Positions 31,370-42,850 of a stretch of 64,000 bases of DNA are shown one piece after another. This DNA comes from Agapetus fuscipes (lineage: Eukaryota; Arthropoda; Insecta; Trichoptera; Glossosomatidae), in assembly GCA_951799405.1 (NCBI GenBank), contig OX637337.1, positions 2,418,001 through 2,482,000 of the forward strand, in the 5' to 3' direction. The position numbers and the translations under genes are program-made. Numbering within the stretch: position 1 is the stretch's first letter; every line of letters starts with the position of its first letter. The notes beneath the pieces were generated by a model. It was not told the DNA's origin. It ran no database searches and worked only from the letters and a program-made list of their open reading frames with translations.

Positions 31370-31470
31370 TGTTGAGGAGATGAAAGAAGTGATCAAGGAC
31401 AGAAAAAAGTGGAGACACATCTACGTAGGGTCTGGCTACCCTTAGCAGAATGGCGATTAGATACGAGTGC
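31370..31470 (+). pseudogene. LB-like LINE C-terminal scrap
   Basis: TGAAAGAAGTGATCAAGGAC and AAAAAGTGGAGACACATC; GCAGAATGGCGATTAG end. Confidence 0.5.
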
Positions 31471-31507
31471 AGTTTATCAGTCAATTATTTGAATATTCTC
31501 CTGACAA

Positions 31508-31805
31508 ATAAAACGCAACTAAGCTACACATATAGTGTAACTTGCCGCGTTATCCCCAAAGGGGTCGCAGGTTAGGGGGTCGGTCTTACGCCAACCACTT
31601 CATTTGAAGTGGGAGTTTCCCGGCTCCCAAAAAGACTGATACTCATTTCTTGTGAAGGCTGAGTAAATCTTGACGGTATTTTATTTTGGGGTTTTGAAAT
31701 AAACACCGAAACGGGAAGTCATTTCTGACACCATCGGCGGAATTCGAACCCGAGCTCACGGCATGAAATGCAAGCACTCTACCAACTGAGCTATCGAGCG
31801 GACCG
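31508..31805 (-). mobile_element. S2 SINE
   Basis: Tail AAACGCAACTAAGCTACAC to head GATAGCTCAGTTGGTAGAG. A short internal stretch after GGGGTCGCA is deleted. Confidence 0.85.
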
Positions 31806-32459
31806 GACCTGATGGTGGTTGTAAATCAAAAAAATTCGTAAAGATAAATTTAAATAAATTAATAATTGGTGAAAATACACAGTGTTTCATTGGAATTCGA
31901 ATGAACGTATAAATTGTTTAGGTCCCTTGTTGAATCGTTTTTCTTTGTCTTTAAAATACATAAAAATCACATTGAACATATTTTCTTTAATTACCATTAT
32001 AGTGAGAGAAGAAGTGCTTTTTTTTCGCGCATTAAAATTCAAGAAACCTTCCGAGAAAACCATCCTTTTTTAATGAAATATCAAAGCACTCATCCTTGAA
32101 AAAAAAAGTGGCAATGTTTAAAGAAAACCTTGGTTATAAGTTATAACAATACCTTAGCTCGTTTTTTTTTTTTGTAGAAAAGAATACTCTGAGATTGTAA
32201 TGAGAGGGATCGTCTTTACTAAAGATGAAACGTCGTTTTTAAAACCCATTCAGACGGTTGCTAAGCGACGACGGCTTAACTTCGCAAACAGCCATTTTGT
32301 CTGTAGATGTCAATAGAAGAGAGTAAAACGGTGATAGCAAAAAAAAACAGCAGACATTTTTGCTTTGGACACATTCCATGCCAATTTCAAATGCGTTTAT
32401 TTTGTGACAGTCAATTTTACGTAGAAATTCAATTCAATTTTATGAAAATACATATTTTG
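31806..32459. other. No gene; one foldback-type core
   Basis: AT-rich. ATCGTCTTTACTAAAGATGA followed by AACGTCG at 32210-32235 is a GAAACG-type hairpin motif. Confidence 0.4.
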
Positions 32460-32612
32460 AGTATAAAAGAAAAACAGCTTTGTTTTCGATTACTTGAGTA
32501 TTATATTTGTACAAATATAGGTATATACTCAAGGAATCGAAAATAAAGCTGTTTTTCTTTTATCCTTAATGATGAACAATTACAAAGTTAATGCCTCTAC
32601 AATCAATAAAAT
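32460..32612. mobile_element. Hairpin element B, copy 2
   Basis: AAAGAAAAACAGCTTTG pairs with AAAGCTGTTTTTCTTT; then GATGAACAATTACAAAGTTA and CCTCTACAATCAATAAA. Confidence 0.75.
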
Positions 32613-32667
32613 TAATATTTTTAATTTATCTTGTACCTACTGTTACAAATATGTGTGTAAAAAAAAC

Positions 32668-33005
32668 AAAAAAAAACGCAACTTAGCTACACATATAGTG
32701 TAACTTCTTGCCGCGTTATATCCGAAGGGGTCACATGTGGCGAGTTAAACCTATTTATTTTTACAGGTAAGGGGGCCGGCCTTACGCCAACCACTTCAGT
32801 TGAAGTGGGGGTTTCCCAGCTCCCGAGGGGGCTGGTACTCATTTCTTGTGAAGGCTGAGTAAGCCTTGCCGGTATTTTTATTATGGGGTTTGAAATAAAC
32901 ACCGAAATAGCAAATCATTATTTCTGACACCCTCCTCGGTGGGATTCGAACCCGAGCTCACGGGGTAGATTGCAAGCACTCTACCAACTGAGCTATGGAC
33001 CGGAC
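32668..33005 (-). mobile_element. S2 SINE, full length
   Basis: Well preserved, head at about 32935-33005; followed by a (TG)n run at 33006-33022. Confidence 0.9.
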
Positions 33006-33067
33006 TGTGTGTGTGTGTGTGTTTTTTTAAACAGATTTGTGAAGAGGAATGCCACTCACCACACTAT

Positions 33068-33290
33068 TCTGACTGGCCAGAAGCAGGTATTAATATCATC
33101 AATTAATAATTAATTATAGTGTATTTTAATGCATTTTTAATTAATAATTGCCCAATAACATCTGTTGAACCAGGATCAAAGTTATGGTCAAATGAAGCAA
33201 ACGGGGATCGAGCCAATGTTATTCTTTTCCAAATACGCTAGAAAGATCAGCCACTTAATACCACCTTGGCCATAACACCGATAAATAATC
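33068..33290. repeat. Uninterrupted copy of the 27908-28392 repeat
   Basis: GGCCAGAAGCAGGTATTAAT to TTTCCAAATACGCTAGAAAG; shows the sequence before MITE insertion. Confidence 0.7.
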
Positions 33291-33299
33291 ATTTTTACT

Positions 33300-33545
33300 T
33301 GTGATTGTGTGTTTTTTTACATGTGTGAGTGTGTCCTTAGATGTATGTGTTTGCATAATTGTAGATACTAGTGTTTACTCGAATGTTCTGGCAAAGTCTC
33401 GTATGTTTCAGTTCCCTATGTTTCGAAAACCGTCCTTATGTCATATTTTATAAAGGGCTAAAGCCGTCTGTAGCGCGGAATTGCATCAGAGCCGTTGAGC
33501 TGCACAGTTAAAAAAAAGTTCCCTGTGTCTGCTTTTGGGCATGAA
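33300..33545. repeat. Dispersed repeat shared with 42600-42850
   Basis: AGTGTTTACTCGAATGTTCTGG and CGTATGTTTC...TTTCGA-type blocks recur in the same order at 42600-42850. Unnamed. Confidence 0.55.
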
Positions 33546-33699
33546 AATTTATAAATATCTTAAGCCATCAAAAATCTTTGCAGCTTAGATTTAGATGACT
33601 GAATGACTTTTTAAAAACGAGACACGATTGTCCCTTTTTTTCATGATTATATATTTCAATAAAAATAAAATTGGTTTAGTAAAATTACATTATCTACCC

Positions 33700-33800
33700 C
33701 TGAGGTAGAAAATATTATTGTGAAAATAAAACTACGTTTTTGGAAAAAAAAAAAAAAAATTTAAATAACATGTATTTTCACTGCGTGAATACACAAACCC
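33700..33800 (+). repeat. 3' flank of the foldback family
   Basis: AATATTATTGTGAAAATAAA then ATGTATTTTCACTGCGTG, as follows the palindromes at 7136 and 15968. No palindrome here. Confidence 0.5.
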
Positions 33801-34269
33801 TACAAAATCTAAATTACATTGTTACTAAAATAATACTTAAGTAATATTTTAGTGTACAACTGACTCTGGATAACACTATTTCATACAATTAACACATCTG
33901 TGTGAGGATCGTTAATAACAATTTGTTACATTCAGAGAGAATACTGTGGTTAGAGAATTAATTCACTTCACTAATAACTTTGACCAGACTTCATTCATTC
34001 CATTCCAAATGTTATGACCATTGAGTTATTAATTATTATATCTGCGGACTAGAAACTACATATTTTAACGAAAATATAAACTATATCCGTTTCAACTAAC
34101 TTAACCGACATTCGTCGTTAGTTGGAAAGAGAAAAAAAATATTCAGTGTCTTTTCGTGGTACACAAAAAAAACTTCAGTGAAACTACGAAATCTTTCTAG
34201 AAAGTTGGCAGGAATTAAATACATGCCTACGCGAACGCTTTGCGCACGCGTTAAATTTCTTTGATATGA

Positions 34270-34506
34270 TCTAATCTAATCGACATCTAAGCTGCAAGGA
34301 TATGTATCATTTGAGATTCATATTAAATGCAATCCTACAAGCAGACACGCATAATTTTGCGCTCACACATGTAGACCTACAATATAAAAAAACCCAATTC
34401 TCAAATGAGCATAAGCCCTGCAACTCTTGCCGACCTTCCCTGAAACAGGGGTGACATTGGCAAAGTGAAACATTTTTTACAGTATGGGTGGTCAGTCTCA
34501 TACCAA
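34270..34506 (-). mobile_element. LA 3'-end unit
   Basis: CTAATCTAATCGACATCTAAG to GTCAGTCTCATACCAAC; the 5' ~20 bases are missing. Confidence 0.75.
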
Positions 34507-34814
34507 CAAATTACGATTTGGTTGGTAAAATTGAAATTTTAAGGAAAAATGTATTATTTAAAAACATCATGGCATGTCCAATTTTCTTTTTGAGAACGAT
34601 CGATAAAAAAAAACTTTTTTTTTAAAAACAAAGTTTTAATTCACTTTTTTTTTTATGCTCGAATATTTTCGAAATCATCAATATTACCTAAATTAAATAG
34701 GTAAGAATGACCGTGGTGATGAGACTTCCAGCCCAGGCATCATTAGTTTTTGTCAAAGCGTGGGCTCAACGGACGACCAAAATGTCTAAGAATAGCACCG
34801 TTTGAAAAGACAAT

Positions 34815-34942
34815 GAACTTTTAGAGGGTTATTCACAAGACGTTTGATCCGTACCTAATCAATGGATCATTGTTTTTTTTTGCATGGAAAATTTACGTTA
34901 AGTGGCGGCTGAGCCATGGATTCGCTGTGCGTGAATAACTCT
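34815..34942. mobile_element. Short MITE
   Basis: AGAGGGTTATTCACAAGACG and TGCGTGAATAACTCT form inverted ends around about 125 bp. Confidence 0.55.
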
Positions 34943-35086
34943 GTTAGACATCTAATTGCCTTTTAGGATCGGTCAAATTCCATTAATTTTATCAAAGACG
35001 ATTTCTTTTTCTTTTGTTTTACTCGGTTTGGTGATTCACACTGTGAAAGCCCATTGTATTAATTTAAAAAAATACAGTTTTATTTC

Positions 35087-35575
35087 TATAATCTATAATC
35101 TATTATCTAAGTTGCAAGGATATATTCATTTAAAGCTCTCAGATGTATGCCCACAAACCAACAAGTGTAGTTCGCGCTTACAAATGCTGAATGTGTACTT
35201 ACAAATAAAATCCAAACCTCAAATGAACATAAGCCCCACAACTTTTGCCGACCTTCCCTGAAACAGGGGTGACATTGGCAAAGTGAACCATTTTTTACAG
35301 CATGGGTGGTCAGCCTCATACCAACCTATAAGTCAAGGAATATGAATAATAAATTACATTTAAATATAAAAAAGAACAAAACCTTACAAAGAAATCTATA
35401 CAAAAAAAGTCAAAATTTTCCTATGCAAAAAATGTAGCAAATTAATAAACCAACATTAGAAATCAACATTGCAGATTAGCCGCCACTTCTTCCTGTCCTT
35501 GCATACTTCTTTCATTTCATCCAGAGTCATAACCTTTTTCATACAAGTCCCCCTTTTAGTATGACTCTGGATATA
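35087..35575 (-). pseudogene. LA LINE: ORF2 C-terminal scrap plus 3' end
   Basis: LA unit 35087-35340, spacer similar to 5336-5460, then ORF2 end at about 35465-35575 (EMKEVCKDRKKWR-type). Nearly a duplicate of 5089-5580. Confidence 0.75.
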
Positions 35576-35942
35576 TATTATAAGTAAATATATCAAAAAA
35601 CCGTAACTCCAGTTTTAGTTTGATAATATTTTCGTCAGTTTAAGTCCTTTTTGACTAAGTCCCTCCAAAAACCTAGTTGATGCCGTCATTAAGGGTCCAT
35701 GAACAAAAGTTTTAAGTGCCCCGTCATTCTAGTTGTCAAAGTGCTGTGTTTGCGGATTTGTCAAACGTCAGAATGGCAATTGACGTTTGCAAAACTCCCC
35801 GCGACAAACTTGCCGAAAATTTATGTCGTGAAACATTCACAAACCTGAAGGAAAGTAAAATCAGAAAAGCTTACAATGTTGGCTTCCGCGGACCACTTTT
35901 GAGGCTTTCACAAAACACTAGTGGTCCGGGGAACGCCTTTAC
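35576..35942. other. Unidentified, more complex sequence
   Basis: Contains GTCAAACGTCAGAATGGCAA and TGACGTTTGC repeats and a 77-codon frame on plus (35716-35949) with normal composition but no recognised domain. May be host or unrecognised repeat. Confidence 0.25.
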
Positions 35943-36525
35943 AATCTAAAATCTTAATCTAAATCTAAACTGCAAAGATATACATTGGACCGGTACGTAG
36001 TCCAGTGGCAACACTTCGGACTCGTAAATGGAAGGTTGTGGATTCGGATCCCGGCGGAGCACAAAAAATATACCATTTATATTTCGAATGTGCTCTTCGC
36101 TGAGTTGAAAAATTCATAAACCTTTACCAAAGACCGGTCACTGAAAGGTCCGTCCAACCATACAACAACTGGGTCTTGCTTGAGAAATGGCGCTTTCTAC
36201 AGCGACGACCAAGCTCGCAGAGGGCTCTTGAGGTGTGATACACACAAAAACAGCGCTCACCAAATAAATCATCCTAATATTATTATTATTATTATCATTT
36301 AAGATTCATATTAAACGCATTCCCGCAAGCAGACATGTATAATTTCGCGCTAACACATGCCGCATATGTGAACCTACAATATAAAAACCTAATCTCAAAT
36401 GAATATAAGCCCTGCAACTCTTGCTGACCTTCCCTGAAACAGGCGTGACATTGTCAAAGTTAACCATTTTTTACAGTATGGGTGGTCAGTCTCATACCAT
36501 CCTATAAGCCAAGGAATATAAACAA
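35943..36525 (-). mobile_element. LA unit split by an S1a SINE
   Basis: 3' end with (AAATCT)n at 35943-35985 and the remainder from ATCATTTAAGATTCATATT (36294) to AAGCCAAGGAATATA. LINE-type spacer continues to about 36600. Confidence 0.8.
35988..36293 (+). mobile_element. S1a SINE inserted in LA
   Basis: GACCGGTACGTAGTCCAGTG head, ACTCGTAAA loop, LF-type tail and (ATT)n. ATT occurs at both junctions. Complete. Confidence 0.9.
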
Positions 36526-36975
36526 TTAATTACATTTAAGTATATAAAACAAGCAAACACTTAACAATTAAACAGTAAAAATTAAAACCTACAAAACATA
36601 TTCTATTAAAAAGGGAAAAATATTTCTTTAAGCCTCTTTTAAGAACCTACCCAAGTGGTAATAAACAAAGTTTTAATTTTCAATTTTTTAAAATAGTTTT
36701 CATTATTTTTTTAAATAAATCTTTATTTTTTACACCTTCGAACTTCGAACTATCGACCAAATTCTAAATAATTGTAAGTAGTGCCGAGACGCAAGAGTAT
36801 TATTACAACATGTTTATTTTGTCAATCAATTGCGTTCCCCGTATTTAAAATGTTGAGTCTTTTTTTGCATTGGTTTGTCGTCTTTCCCCAGTTTTTTTTT
36901 CCAGTTTCCCCAAAAGCCGTCTTTTTTTCCCAGTCAAAATAGTACCTACTTTACAGATATTCGTAGATGTCAACA

Positions 36976-37216
36976 GTACCCTTGGTACGAGTTGAAAAAC
37001 TTAAGTAATGTAAAGTTTACGGAAATCATTAAAGAGTGATTTCTCCCAAAATCTGCCGTTTTTGTTTCTTACACTTCATGGTCTAGCAAAAGAGTTAAAG
37101 TCATGAAGATAATCAAGTTCAAACAAACAAAAACAGCAGATTTTGGGAGAAATCACTCTTTAATAATTGACGTAAACTTTACATTACTCAAGTTTTGCAA
37201 CTCGTACTAAGGGTAC
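36976..37216. mobile_element. MITE-A, copy 2
   Basis: GTACCCTTGGTACGAGTTG to CAACTCGTACTAAGGGTAC, with AAATCTGCCGTTTTTG inner arms. Confidence 0.85.
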
Positions 37217-37487
37217 AGTACCTACTTAACAAAGTAATCTGTCGCTTTAAAAAAAACTAAGGAAACACTCTCCGTCGCCTTTGGAAGCTGTTTTTATGGG
37301 TACTCGAACTTCTAAGTTTTTATTAGAATTATTTTTTTTAGAATTAAATATCAAACGGAATAAATTTAAGCCTCGTTTATTTTAGCTTGCTTAAAGTGGC
37401 CCCTTTTCTGTGTAACTTTCAAATAAAATAATAAAATATTGTTGAATCTTAAATGTGAAAACATGTTGGCAACTTAAATTGTAGATT

Positions 37488-37592
37488 TTTCGCTGGGTTG
37501 AAAAAATCATATTTCTTTGCCAAAGACCGGTCAACAAAAAACAATCTTTCTTTGCAGTACCTGGGTCTTGCTTGAGAATAAGCGTTTTCTAT
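37488..37592 (+). mobile_element. S1 body fragment
   Basis: TTCGCTGGGTTGAAAAAAT to TGCTTGAGAATAAGCG; head and tail absent. Confidence 0.6.
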
Positions 37593-37604
37593 ATAACATA
37601 TCAT

Positions 37605-37872
37605 TCTTTTAGTGCTTTGTGTGGATTATGTCCATCATAGGTAATTTCACATGAGCAATGTTTGCATCTGTACTGGACCAATGTGTCTTATGAAAACTGT
37701 AAATTGATTTTATAAATATTTCAAATAACTGTCACATTATCGAGTTTTACGGTTTTTCTAAGCTCAGATTGTGTAGAATTTGATTTATAAGACAACTGCA
37801 TGAAAAAGTCATATTTGAAATAATAAACGTTTCTTTCTTAGCTCAGATTGTGTAGAATGTGATTCTTTACAC
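37605..37872. repeat. MITE-like repeat, copy 1
   Basis: TTTCACATGAGCAATGTTTG, TGGACCAATGTGTCTTATG, AAGCTCAGATTGTGTAGAA; related to 44388-44560 and, inverted, 63715-63995. Confidence 0.6.
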
Positions 37873-38341
37873 AATTTTATTGAAATTTCATTTTTTATTC
37901 ATACCCGTCCCGCATGTATGTGTCAGAAGGACCGCCATCGAGTGAACGCTCATTCAAGGCTATGTATTTTCAAGTGGCAGAAGGTCTTCGCGTGATGTTA
38001 AAAGCGACGGCACGGTATTAAAGTAAGAAACCTCTAGGACAGAGGCGTGCCCATGACTCTAAAAGTTAGTGAATTGATGTCAATGAATCTAATAGCATAC
38101 CTCAGGTGACACTCTTTGTGCAGTTGTTGCTAAATCACAAAAAGCGTAAAAAATAAATAAAATAATGGGTGATTGGATAACTGAGAATACGCTGCGGATG
38201 CAGCTTGGCAAAAGGAGGGGCAGAGGCGCTCAAAAGCAGAAAACTTGGATTTAGTAGCAACGAGGTCTGCGTAAACAACCGGGCCTATGGTAGGTCGTTC
38301 TGCAGAAAGGAGAGCAACTCGATAAGAGAACCGCCAATTCC

Positions 38342-38706
38342 TTAAATGGATTAAAGAATAATGTAAGCTGAAAGAAGATGTGAAAGTTAAGGTACAAAAT
38401 AATGTGATGAGATGGTTTGGGGATGTAGAAAGAATGAATGATGATAGACTGACAAAGTATATATACAAAGGAAGTGTGAAAGGAATAAGAGGAAAGGGAC
38501 GACCGAGAAAAGTATGGAGTGATCAGATTGAAGAGGTTGTGAAAGAATGGGATATACAAAGTGAGCGTAAAAGAAGAAAATGCATGAAAAAGGTGATGGA
38601 TATGAATGAATTGAGAGAGGTATGTATTGGTAGGAAAAAATGGAAGCATCTCTGCAGAGGCTCTGGCTTCCCCTAGCGGAATGGCGACAGAGCTACAATT
38701 ACAGTT
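38342..38706 (+). pseudogene. LB LINE 3' end, best copy
   Basis: KLKEDVKVKVQNNVMRWFGD, VERMNDDRLTKYIYKGSVKG, IRGKGRPRKVWSDQIEEVVK, ERKRRKCMKKVMDMNELREV, GRKKWKHLCRGSGFP, stop at TAG, then GCGACAGAGCTAC and (TTACAG)n. Open from 38380 to the stop. 5'-truncated, no RT. Confidence 0.85.
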
Positions 38707-38770
38707 ACAGTCTCAAAACAAAGGCAACGCGACTCTGAAAAAATAATATCCTTTCTATAAAGGATCAAAA

Positions 38771-39075
38771 GACCGGTCCGTAGTCCAGGAGGTAATACTT
38801 CGGACTCGTAACTGGAAGGTCATGGGTTCGAATCCCGGCGGAGCACAAAAAATATACCATTTATATTTTCAAATTTGCTCTTCGCTGGGTTGAAAAAAAT
38901 CATAAACCTTTACCAAAGACCGGTCATCAAAAGGTCCATCCAGCCTTACAACAACTGGGTCTCGCTTGAGAATTGGCGCTTTCTACAGCGACGACCAAGC
39001 TCGCAGAGGGCTCTTGAGGTGTGATACACACAAAAACAGCGCTCACCAAATAAATCAACCTAATTTAATTTAATT
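38771..39075 (+). mobile_element. S1a SINE, full length
   Basis: Complete head, body and LF-type tail; ends CACCAAATAAATCAACC and AATTTAATTTAATT. Confidence 0.9.
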
Positions 39076-39094
39076 AATCAGGACATCAACCACC

Positions 39095-39200
39095 AACTCA
39101 CCAACACCCACACCTCTGAGGCACTCCAACAAGTATCATAGACCTACAGATTATATGAAATTTATAGAGTCACCCACACAGCATTCCTTACTCAAGTAAA
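39095..39200 (+). mobile_element. LG-like tail fragment
   Basis: CACCAACACCCACACCTCTG, AAGTATCATAGACC and ACAGCATTCCTTA parallel the LG 3' end. Confidence 0.45.
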
Positions 39201-39309
39201 TGTGTTTTTCAACCCAGCAACAAGAAATTCAGAAGATTAAAATGAGCCCAGAATAAGGCTTACACGGCCGGCTGATGATGCTGCAAAATACATCACACAT
39301 GTAGAGAGT

Positions 39310-39625
39310 CATCATTTTACATACTTAAATTGTTAACTCTTATGTTACCTCTTTATGTTATTTTATTTTATTTTTTGTCTTTCTGTTTTTTGCTGAGTAA
39401 ATGACTAAATGGTGTATATATTATTTTTGTTTTTTATGATTTTTATCTATTAAGTGATTAATTTTAAGTTAAGATAAGTTGGAATCCTCCCCAAAACACA
39501 AGCTATGCTTACTTTGGGGAGTATTTATTGTAATTAGATTTTTAAAATTTATTTTTATTGTAATACTTTGTACATATTGATAAAAAAACAATAAAGACCT
39601 TATGAATTATGAATTATGAATAAAT
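39310..39625 (+). mobile_element. LINE 3' UTR with (ATGAATT)n end
   Basis: TTACTTTGGGGAGTATTTAT, TTGTACATATTGAT, AATAAAGACC, then three copies of TATGAAT. Typical CR1/jockey 3' ending; no ORF. Confidence 0.55.
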
Positions 39626-39671
39626 CCCCACACTAGAGTATACCCACACTTTTATCACAGTTTCATCATTT

Positions 39672-39770
39672 CACGCTGGAGAAGCTCATCGTAGACATGG
39701 GCGAAACGTCCGGAAGTTCCAGCTCCTACAGACCACGGCAACAGATCCCGGAAAGCAACTAACCGGCGTG
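39672..39770 (+). repeat. Single-arm relative of the 12350 foldback
   Basis: GGAGAAGCTCATCGTAGACAT, GGGCGAAACGTCCGG, ACAGATCCCGGAAAGCA. Confidence 0.65.
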
Positions 39771-39794
39771 ATTACATCTTATTGTGTATACTTT

Positions 39795-39990
39795 TTCCTT
39801 GACTTATAGGTTGGTATGAGGCTGACCACCTAAATTGTAAACAAAAATACTATGCCAATGTTCAGGGAAGTTTGGCAAGAGTTGCAGGGCTTTTATTGTA
39901 GGTTCACATGCGGCATGTTTAAGCGCGAACTTATACGTGTCTACTTGTAAATCTTAAATGTAATATATCTCTGCAACTTAGATTACAGGT
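39795..39990 (+). mobile_element. LA 3'-end unit, internally deleted
   Basis: TTCCTTGACTTATAGG to GCAACTTAGATTACAG. Confidence 0.75.
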
Positions 39991-39997
39991 TATTAAC

Positions 39998-40072
39998 TAT
40001 ATTGAGAATTGAATCCATCACATGTCGTATTCTAGTATGAAACGTTAACCGCTAGACTGCGACCAATCTATT
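39998..40072 (-). other. Possible third tRNA-like SINE head, decayed
   Basis: GTCGCAGTCTAGCGGTTAAC and GATGGATTCAATTC resemble A- and B-boxes at tRNA spacing. No repeated body seen. Confidence 0.25.
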
Positions 40073-40389
40073 TCAAATAAAGGCTGAAAATTCGTTTCCA
40101 AGCCAACTATAAAGTAAATTAATTAAATTAAACGAGGGTTTTTTTAATTGAGAGGTGATTTGAATTTCGCTGAAAACCATCGTCAAATAAAGGAAATCGA
40201 TTTAAAGTTGTTATTTGGTTTTAACGATAAATAATTGTTATTTTCCAACACAGCTAGAATTTCCAGATTTTCCCAAAAGTTTTGAATTTCGGCCAGCTGT
40301 TCAAATTTCCAAATATTTTCATATTTTGTTCAAACTTGCGTAGGTTGGTAAAATATAATTTGTATAATAATTGGAATTGATTGTATGAA

Positions 40390-40640
40390 TTCCTTGACTT
40401 ATAGGTTGGTATGAGGCGGACCACCCATACCGTAAATAATGGTTCGATTTGGCAATGTCACTCCTGTTTCAGGGAAGGTTGGCAAAAGTTGCAGGGTGTA
40501 TGTTAATTTGAGGTTTGTATCTTAATTTGTAAGTACATATGCAGCATTTTTGTCAGCGCGAACCTATACGTGTCTGTTTGTGGACATGCATTTAATATTA
40601 ATGTGAAATGTTAATATATCTTTGCAACTCAGATTTTAAA
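40390..40640 (+). mobile_element. LA 3'-end unit
   Basis: Complete from TTCCTTGACTTATAGG to TTTGCAACTCAGATTT. Confidence 0.8.
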
Positions 40641-40688
40641 TAATAGATGGGTGTTCTTCCTCATACTAACCTTTAAATCTATGTAATA

Positions 40689-40874
40689 ATGAAATTGTAT
40701 ACCCGAGGGCGAGGACATGATTTATTTCATGTACCTAAAAGTCGTACTAATGTCGTGGCGCAACACCCTGTGACTCGGAGTATAAAGCTCTTAAATAAGT
40801 CTAATATAGACATTTTGAAGTGGAATTTATTAAGATTTAAAAATCTAAATATAGGGTTCCTCCCAGCGTGTTGA
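40689..40874 (+). pseudogene. Possible LINE ORF2 C-terminal scrap
   Basis: Frame reads DLFHVPKSRTNVVAQHPVTR and IKLLNKSNIDI. The pattern recalls ORF2 C-termini of jockey-type LINEs. No start, no neighbouring LINE sequence. Weak. Confidence 0.3.
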
Positions 40875-40937
40875 TAGCTGTGAGGGTGCACTGTAATTAG
40901 GGTAACTTATTGTGCACACCAAAAAAATGTTCCAATA

Positions 40938-41750
40938 CTTAAGGCGTGTTATACAGCTAAATCTGCCGTTTTTGTTTCTTACACTTTATGGTCTTAGCAA
41001 AATAGTTACAGGAGTGAAAAAAATCAAGCATGTTTATTAATTTTTTATCCTAATTATAAAGCTTGAACAAAATATATAACTTAAGGATTGCCACCACAAA
41101 AAAATATTTAAAAAAACGCGTTTTGTTTACATTTTTAGCTTTTTTTTCGTGTATGCTGTATTTTGGAAATTTTTTTTTGCTTTTTAATTACAAAACTATA
41201 CATTGTTTAGGTTCCGTCCTCAACATTTTTTTTATAATGTCAATAGTTTTTAGTAAATATGTAAAAACTGAAACTACGTAATGAATTACATTTTAATTAA
41301 ATCAAAGAACACAGTTTTTCCATATTTACTCAAAAACTATTGACATTATAAAAAAAATGTTGAGTACGGAACCTAAACAATGTATAGTTCTGAAATTAAA
41401 AAATCCAAAATACAGCACACACGAAAAAAAAGCTAAAAATGTAAAAAAAACGCGTTTTTTTAAATATTTTTTTGTGGTGACAATTCTTAAGTTATACATT
41501 TTGTTCAAACTTTATAATTAAGATAAAAAATTAATAAACATGCTTGATTTTATGATAAAGGAAAAACAGTTTTGTTTTCGATTACGAACAAAACTGTTTT
41601 TCCTTTATCATTAATGATGAACGATTACAAAGTTAAGGCCTCTACAATCAATAAAAATGCTTGATTTTTTTCATTACTGTAACTATTTTGCTAAGATCAT
41701 AAAGTGTAAGAAATAAAAATGGCATATTTGGCTTTATAACACCCCTTAAA
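40938..41750. mobile_element. Long inverted-repeat element
   Basis: About 330-bp arms (40938-41270 and 41310-41750, the right arm enlarged by an insert) around a ~40-base centre. Both arms give near-identical translations (YNLRI..TTKKYLKKRV, LGSVLNIFFIMSIVF); these reflect the inverted repeat rather than a protein. The outer arms (CTGCCGTTTTTGTTTCTTAC) match the interior of MITE-A. Confidence 0.85.
41556..41655. mobile_element. Hairpin element B, copy 3, with target duplication
   Basis: Interrupts the right arm. ATGCTTGATTTT occurs immediately before and after it. The hairpin GAAAAACAGTTTTGTTTTCG / CGAACAAAACTGTTTTTC is followed by GATGAACGATTACAAAGTTA. Confidence 0.8.
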
Positions 41751-41759
41751 TAATGGAAA

Positions 41760-42110
41760 TTCTGAGGTCCATTTCATATCCTGTATCGTCAAGCTGGACT
41801 CCGCACAAACATCAATCTTCCTCCACGTATGGATAAGCGTTACGTTAAGACAGGCCCGAGTTAAGTGTCTGGAAAGGTGTGAAAGGGATGAAACCTGAAT
41901 ACAAAGCAGAACTTTTATACCTCTTAGCCGTAAATAGAAAGAAAAAACAGCTTAAAAATACCCAAAGAGTTGAAGGACAGAAAAAAGTTCTTGTGCGGAG
42001 TACAGTAAGTATGCGGAACGTGGAATAGAAAAGGTTAAGTTTGTTCAATATCTCAACCGAGAAATCGTTATAGAATTTCTGTACCCCGAGTATACAACAC
42101 TCATTGATTG
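41760..42110. other. No gene recognised
   Basis: More balanced composition than its surroundings but no convincing frame or repeat. Confidence 0.3.
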
Positions 42111-42148
42111 CGTCTATAATCTAAGTTGCAAATATTGTTGCGAAAGTG

Positions 42149-42595
42149 TTTTTTTTTTTTAAGAAATCCTGTGCGGGGGACTCCCTAGATTCTAGAGACT
42201 CTAGGGGTCTATGACACTTGTTGTTTTACCGCAGAGGTGCACGAGCTTGGTCGTCGCTACAAAGCGCCAATACTCAAGCAAGACCCAGTTGCTGTAAGGC
42301 TGGATGGACCTTTAGTGACCGGTCTTTGGTAAAGGCTTTATGATTTTTTTCAACCCAGCGAAGAGTATATTTGGAAATATAAATGGTATATTTTTTGTGC
42401 TCCGTCGGGATCCGAATCCACAACCTTCCATTTACGAGTCCGAAGTGTTGCCACTGGACTACGGACCGGTCCAAGATGCCAACGACATGCGGTGTACCTG
42501 AGCGGTCACCCATCCAAGTAGCATCCGCGCCCAATGTTGCTTAACTTCGGTGATCTGATGATAACCGGTGCTTTGAACATGATATCGTCGTTGAC
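42149..42595 (-). mobile_element. 5S-S1b chimeric SINE, best copy
   Basis: Left to right: poly-T, LG-type tail, S1 body, S1 tRNA head (about 42405-42470, ACTCGTAAA loop), 5S-like domain at 42475-42595. The 5S part is almost full length (about 120 bases): TCAACGACGATATCATG start, CATCAGATCACCGAAGTTAA, GCTACTTGGATGGGTGACCG, TGTCGTTGGC end. Confidence 0.9.
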
Positions 42596-42599
42596 GATA

Positions 42600-42850
42600 T
42601 TGTGTGTCTGTGTGAGTCTGTAAATGTAGGTACTTAAATAATTGTATTTAAATTCGTTTGAGATTGTGTGAGTGTTTACTCAAATATTCTAAGTAGAATG
42701 TTCTGGCGAAATCTCGTAAGTGCCCGTTTTCAAGGTTTCGAGAATAACCCTTATTTTCGCCTACACATAGAGACAGAGATGCTCTGTAGCCAGACTTGTA
42801 CTTGAGCCCTCGAGCTATACAGCTCAAAAGCAGCTCTGTGTGCGAACCAA
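42600..42850. repeat. Dispersed repeat shared with 33300-33545
   Basis: GTGTTTACTCAAATATTC, AATGTTCTGGCGAAATCTCG, GAGCTATACAGCTC. Confidence 0.55.

Noticed and set aside
38130..38649. Minus-strand frames of 112-132 codons opposite LB
   Set aside because: Shadows of the plus-strand LB coding frame; low-complexity Phe/Ser/Leu composition.
41063..41508. Pair of similar small membrane proteins on opposite strands
   Set aside because: They are the two arms of one inverted repeat read on each strand; AT-rich homopolymers create the hydrophobic look.
42475..42595. 5S rRNA gene
   Set aside because: Near full length, but always fused to the S1 head, with mutations and deletions in sister copies; it is a SINE module.
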